Translations under genes and position numbers: made by a program
Origin: Annona cherimola
Lineage: Eukaryota > Streptophyta > Magnoliopsida > Magnoliales > Annonaceae
DNA: 64,000 nt
Direction: 5' to 3'
NCBI GenBank assembly: GCA_030490835.1
Contig: CM059973.1
Span: 64,670,008-64,734,007, forward strand
The notes under the pieces: generated by a model
Told to the model about the DNA's origin: nothing
The model's database searches: none
The model's input: the letters and a program-made list of their open reading frames with translations, nothing else
Shown: one piece after another, positions 59,813-64,000 of the stretch
How the letters are laid out: every line of letters starts with the position of its first letter
Position numbering within the stretch: position 1 is the stretch's first letter

Positions 59813-61317
59813 ATAGCTTTACATGTTACGTGTATATTATGATTGAATTTAATTTTTCCTTCCGTTTAAATTAACAGTAGATAGAAACTCTATAGTTAAT
59901 AATACTTCTCTTAAGTCTTAAATGTACATTATCCAAAAGCTTTGTTAGAATTTACAAACAGATAAGTATCAATCCGTTAAAAGTTTTAAGTCAATTCTTC
60001 AATTATCAAAATAGTGTACACATATAAATCTATTCTGACTGTTCGTTTGGGCTATTTTTTTTATTTTTAAAAGAATCATATTTTTTTTTCTCGGATATTT
60101 TTAAATTATCATCCTGAGTTGTTGGAAGCTAGAGATTAATCAGACAAAACAGAGGTAACAATATTATAAGCCTTTGCATGAATTTAGCTGCTATAAAAGT
60201 ACCAAACAGTATTTTGCTAGTTTGCGCTTGTGTTGTTGGCTTATTTGCAGCACAAAAAATATAATTTTTTAATGTTTAAGACTTACCGAGATTGTTCGCG
60301 ATATGACGGTTCTTTGAACTAATTTAATATTTTTATTTTTGAAAATCAAGTGATGGGCATATAAATACATGTGTGTATCAATGCCCACCAAGTTTATTTT
60401 CAAAAATAAAAATCCTAAATAAATGTAGAAAATTATCAAATTTTCATATATGACATGATCTACTGCATCCATATATTTATAAAAAATAAAAAAATTATTT
60501 TTAAGCATTTATCAATCGCCGGGGCGCATGGGATAAAGATCCATCCTTATAATCAGCTGTTTGACGAATCAACTGCATATAATTATTTGACCGAGTGTTG
60601 GAGTGTTCGATCGTGAAGGATTAATTATGCTTTAATCAAGGGATTTTTGCATATATTCTTGGAAGGTTTGACCAATATTACGTTGTTGCTGTTAAATTTT
60701 TTAAAATTACGAAAATGCTTATAAAATTTATATAAAATTATAAATGTGTACCTTCCGTAAAATTAAAGAGATGCCCTTAAAAAAATTGCAAGTATGAAAC
60801 TTAACTTAAAAGAATATTTTTATTTTACTGAAGTCTTAACCGCATTCTAATGGAAAAGATATACTCAAATATGCAGAAGACTATCAAAAAGGTTGCCGAA
60901 TGATTTCATATAGTCAAGTAGATCACTATTTTAATAGACTCATGGACCCATTTAGATGAATTTATACAAATTTTTTCAGATTTTTTAATTATCTATATGT
61001 ACTTTTAAAACCAATATCAAATATTAAAGAACCACCAATCAAAAAAATATTGAAGAACTAATTGCTTGCCTCAGTTATAATTGAATTAAAAGTCGCCCCA
61101 CATTAGCAAAAGTATTTTTGAAAGAAGCAATTGAAGAAGATAACAATTCAACATGTTCTAATACATTAACCCAACTATAGTGAGAAAAAAGCTATGTGAA
61201 GATAAAAGACCATATTCAAAGAATTTATCTGAATTGTTTGATGAATAATCTTGGTTATAACAACTTTTGAAGACGAAACTTTATAAGATGAGAGGGATTA
61301 TAAAGATGAATGATGCT
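59813..61317. other. AT-rich DNA, no gene recognised
   Basis: The minus-strand open frame at 60269-60508 crosses an imperfect inverted repeat (gtttattttcaaaaataaaa against atatttttatttttgaaaat) and has no domain. A gggatttttgcatatattc at 60641 resembles Mutator-type ends, but no partner was found. Confidence 0.4.
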
Positions 61318-61319
61318 AT

Positions 61320-61680
61320 TACCCGGGCTAAGCAACACCTCAAAAAACCAATTTTACACACTTTTTTTAAAACTTTTTTGTATACTTGTTATCTAAGTAT
61401 ATTTAACATATTAACAAAATTTTACTATTTCTAGATATCTATACATATTTTAAAAAGAATTTCACACATTTATTTATATATATATGTACACTTATATACC
61501 ATTACGTTTAAAAATCTCAAAAAAATATCTACACATATTCAAAAATTATAAAACTTGTTTTATATGTTAAATCCACTTAGATAAATAAGTGTACAGAGCA
61601 AAAAGCAAAAAAAGAGTGTTATAAATGAGTTTTTTGAAGTGGTTTAAACGAGTCATTTGCTTAGCTTGTGTTACCTGGAT
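61320..61680. repeat. Foldback element related to the 56.5-57.3 kb cluster
   Basis: The left part (acccgggctaagcaac, then cttgttatctaagtatattt) is the imperfect reverse complement of the right part (agataaataagtgtac, then gcttagcttgtgttacctgg). The arm layout (acttgtta, a tct-aag-tatattta block, aattttac, agatatctatacatatttt) parallels the 56.5-kb arms, so I place it in the same loose family. No coding content. Confidence 0.6.
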
Positions 61681-61837
61681 CACTCCTCAAATATAAATAT
61701 GTTAAAATTCTTAAGTTAACCAGTCAAAATCTATGTAATCCATGAAGGACAACCTACATGGCAAGGGTTAACCTTTTGACCATTTGGGGTTGAATAGTCA
61801 TTGACGGGCTTGACCCATTTGTTATTTTCTATATACT

Positions 61838-64000
61838 TTGAGTTGGATTCTTAATTTGAATTCTTATGTTATTTTAACAACTTATGTAGCTCAATTGGCA
61901 TATAAGAGATTTAGGTGTCTTAAAGATCTAGTCCAGTCAATATTTCAAAATTTTATCCATTGGTGGAAAATTTTTTCAAAAACAAAATTGTGTCTCTTTA
62001 TACAGATGGTGGTGGTGAATTTCAAGGTTTAGATTCCTATCTTCACTTCAACGACATTGAACATTTAATTTCTCCTCCATATACACCACAAAGGGTAGCT
62101 CTTGCTGAACGACGTCATCGGACCATTATGGAAACTGCCAAGACCCTTCTTCATCAAGCTTCCCTTCCCTCTAATTTTTGAAGTTTTGCCTGTCATCATG
62201 CTGTTTTTTTTACTAAATCGTCTTCCCACTCCCAATCTATCCAATGATTCACCCTATAAAAGGTTTTTGGAGAAGACCCAACTTATCAAACTCTACGAGT
62301 GTTTGGCAATCTTTGTTATCCTTGGCTCACACCATACACCCATCATAAACTTAAACCTCGCTCAAAACCTTGTGTCTACTTGGGTTTCTCCTTAATTCAT
62401 CACTGCCATCAGTGCTTTAACCCTTTATCATCCAAAATATTTTTGTCACATGATGTACAATTTTTTGAAAATATTTTTCCATTTGAAACTATTTTCTCTA
62501 ACATTAACCACCAATTTTCTCACCTTGATTGGGAACCTATTTCGCATGCCGATGATCCTCCTTCTCCGCCTTCCTTCATGCTGGAAATTCCACCTCCCAT
62601 TCTGATCTCTTCTCCTCCACCATTAGTGCCTTCTCCGAGTTCATCTCCAACGGCTGCTCCCAGTACGAGTCCCTCACCCATAGGTAACTCTTCTCTTCAT
62701 CCTCCACTCCATACATATTCTCGTCATTCTCAACTTCCTATTCCATCTCAATCTGATTCCCTTGCTCCACCTGCACCGTTGCCACCCATGCTCGCTTCTT
62801 CCCTTCCCAACAAAGCTCCTCCAACGACACATACACAAACTCAACCGCTTCCTACATCCATTGCACCATCCATCTCACGACTTCCTCCACCTTCTCGTAT
62901 GACCACTCGATCCCACCATAATATTTTCATACCTAAAAAAGTGTTTGATTACACAGCCCCTCTCACCTCCTCCATCACACCCACTGCCTTTACCCAAGCT
63001 CTTCAATATCCTCACTGGACAGCTGCCGTGAAAGCTGAATTGGATGCTCTATAGAAGAATCAGACATGGGACCTTGTACCCCGTGACCCCCACTCCAACA
63101 TGGTGGACCGCAAATGGATATTTAGCATCAAGCGTAAGCCGGACGAGACGGTTGATCACTACAAAGCACGGCTAGTAGCAAAGGGTTTCACTCAAATAGC
63201 TGGTGTTGATTATCATTCAACCTTTAGTCCGGTTGTCAAACCTACAACGATCCGTTTAGTTTTATCAATTGCTAAAATTACTGGCCTTTGCATCAACTCA
63301 ACATCGACAATCCCTTCTTGCAAGACTATCTTGATGAACAGGTTTTCATGAAGCAACCACCTAGATTTGAAAACACCAATAAGCCTTTCCATGTTTGCCG
63401 ATTGAAGAAAGCCATTTACGGGTTAAAACAAGCTCCCCAATAGTGGTATAAAGAACTCACAAATTTTCTATTACTTCTGGGCTTCCACAGGTCACATTCA
63501 GATGCCTCTTTGTTTATCAGAAATAGCTACAACGTCCTTGTCTATCTTCTCGTTTATGTCGACGATATTGTTGTCACCGGTAGTGACTCCACCATCATTA
63601 AACGTGTCATTTCCTCTCTCTCCAGCAAGTTCCCTCTTAAAGATCTTGGTTCCCTCAAGTATTTTCTGGGTATTGAGGTAGTTCCTACTGCTGATGGCAT
63701 CCTTCTATCCCAAACCAAGTATATTCTTGACATACTTCGTGAAACAAACATGCACAATAGCAATGGTGTCCTGACCCCATTTAGTTCATCTGAGTTTTTA
63801 ACTTTTGATGATGACACACCTCGAATAGATGCTACTTTATACCGGCAAGTCCTTGGTCGTTTGCAATACCTAACTTTCACTAGGCCTGACATCTCCTACT
63901 CTGTCAATAAATTGTTGTAGTTTATGCATTCACCCTCTGAAACTCATTGGAAGGCACTCAAACGGGTACTACGATATTTGAAGCAAATTGCCTCTTATGG
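61838..64000 (+). pseudogene. Ty1/copia pol: integrase, reverse transcriptase, start of RNase H (runs off window)
   Basis: Broken frames give copia pol in order. Integrase core: TDGGGEFQG and ALAERRHRTIMETAK (61960-62181). The FGNLCYPWL...KLKPRSKPCVYLGFS segment follows (62299-62480), then a Pro/Ser-rich linker to about 62900. Reverse transcriptase: [24 protein letters not shown] (63100-63351); after a shift at about 63300 comes VFMKQPP and LKKAIYGLKQAP. Then YVDDIVVTGSD at 63555 with the catalytic YVDD intact, and LGRLQYLTFTRPDI. RNase H begins after a TAG at 63918. In-frame TAG codons at about 63052, 63439 and 63918 and at least three shifts exclude a working product. Gag, protease and LTRs are not in view. 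Confidence 0.9.

Noticed and set aside
62500..62900. Pro/Ser-rich stretch resembling an extensin-like protein
   Set aside because: It is the usual linker between integrase and reverse transcriptase of a copia polyprotein, with matching motifs on both sides.

Overview
The window looks like gene-poor nuclear DNA from a flowering plant. The evidence is the low GC content, long non-coding stretches, and a mix of transposable elements typical of angiosperms: L1-type LINEs whose ORF2 carries a zf-RVT domain and a plant-type RNase H, Ty1/copia and Ty3/gypsy (chromovirus) remnants, hAT, Mutator, PIF/Harbinger and CACTA-type sequences, and a plant initiator-tRNA-Met primer-binding motif. No bacterial, organellar or viral gene set, rRNA, true tRNA or CRISPR array was seen. 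The species cannot be named from the sequence.

Region by region. 1-2.2 kb: AT-rich DNA with a Mutator-like terminal-inverted-repeat element. 2.2-16.6 kb and 18.4-22.5 kb: two copies (A and B) of one ancestral segment, with a third, decayed partial copy at about 22.6-23.07 kb. Copy B carries a predicted small three-exon gene on the minus strand for a one-pass membrane protein. Copy A is its pseudogene, split by a Ty1/copia element (2502-11178, both LTRs, PBS, PPT and 5-bp target duplication visible) that itself holds a 5'-truncated LINE (7803-10399), and by a hAT-type MITE (11408-12128). Copy B acts as an empty-site reference for these insertions. 23-25 kb: a Mutator-type MITE, a CACTA-type end and a second copy of the hAT MITE. 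26-33 kb: minus-strand Ty3/gypsy remnants (integrase plus chromodomain at 26.1-27.4 kb, gag plus protease at 31.6-33.0 kb) flanking a plus-strand hAT transposase pseudogene and an LTR-like block with a TATA box. 33-42 kb: mostly unrecognised, with MITEs and two LTR-like blocks. 42.7-44.0 kb: a 1.3-kb non-autonomous hAT element with an 8-bp palindromic target duplication. 44.6-48 kb: tandem repeats, a GC-richer unidentified block and foldback sequence.

The clearest feature is a full-length, young-looking LINE at 49030-55233, bounded by a 17-bp target-site duplication. It has ORF1 (RNA-binding, CCHC knuckle), ORF2 (endonuclease, reverse transcriptase, zf-RVT, RNase H) and a poly(A) tail. One in-frame stop in ORF1 and two frameshifts near the 3' end of ORF2 predict that it is not autonomous. 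55-61.7 kb holds foldback elements, SINE-like heads and a 103-bp tandem duplication. 61.8-64.0 kb is a broken Ty1/copia pol reading frame that runs off the window.

The window is therefore best read as a nested transposon landscape around one duplicated, possibly real, small gene. I found no convincing new defence, metabolic or regulatory system. The most informative signals are the duplicated locus with its insertion history, the full-length LINE, and a recurrent foldback family.
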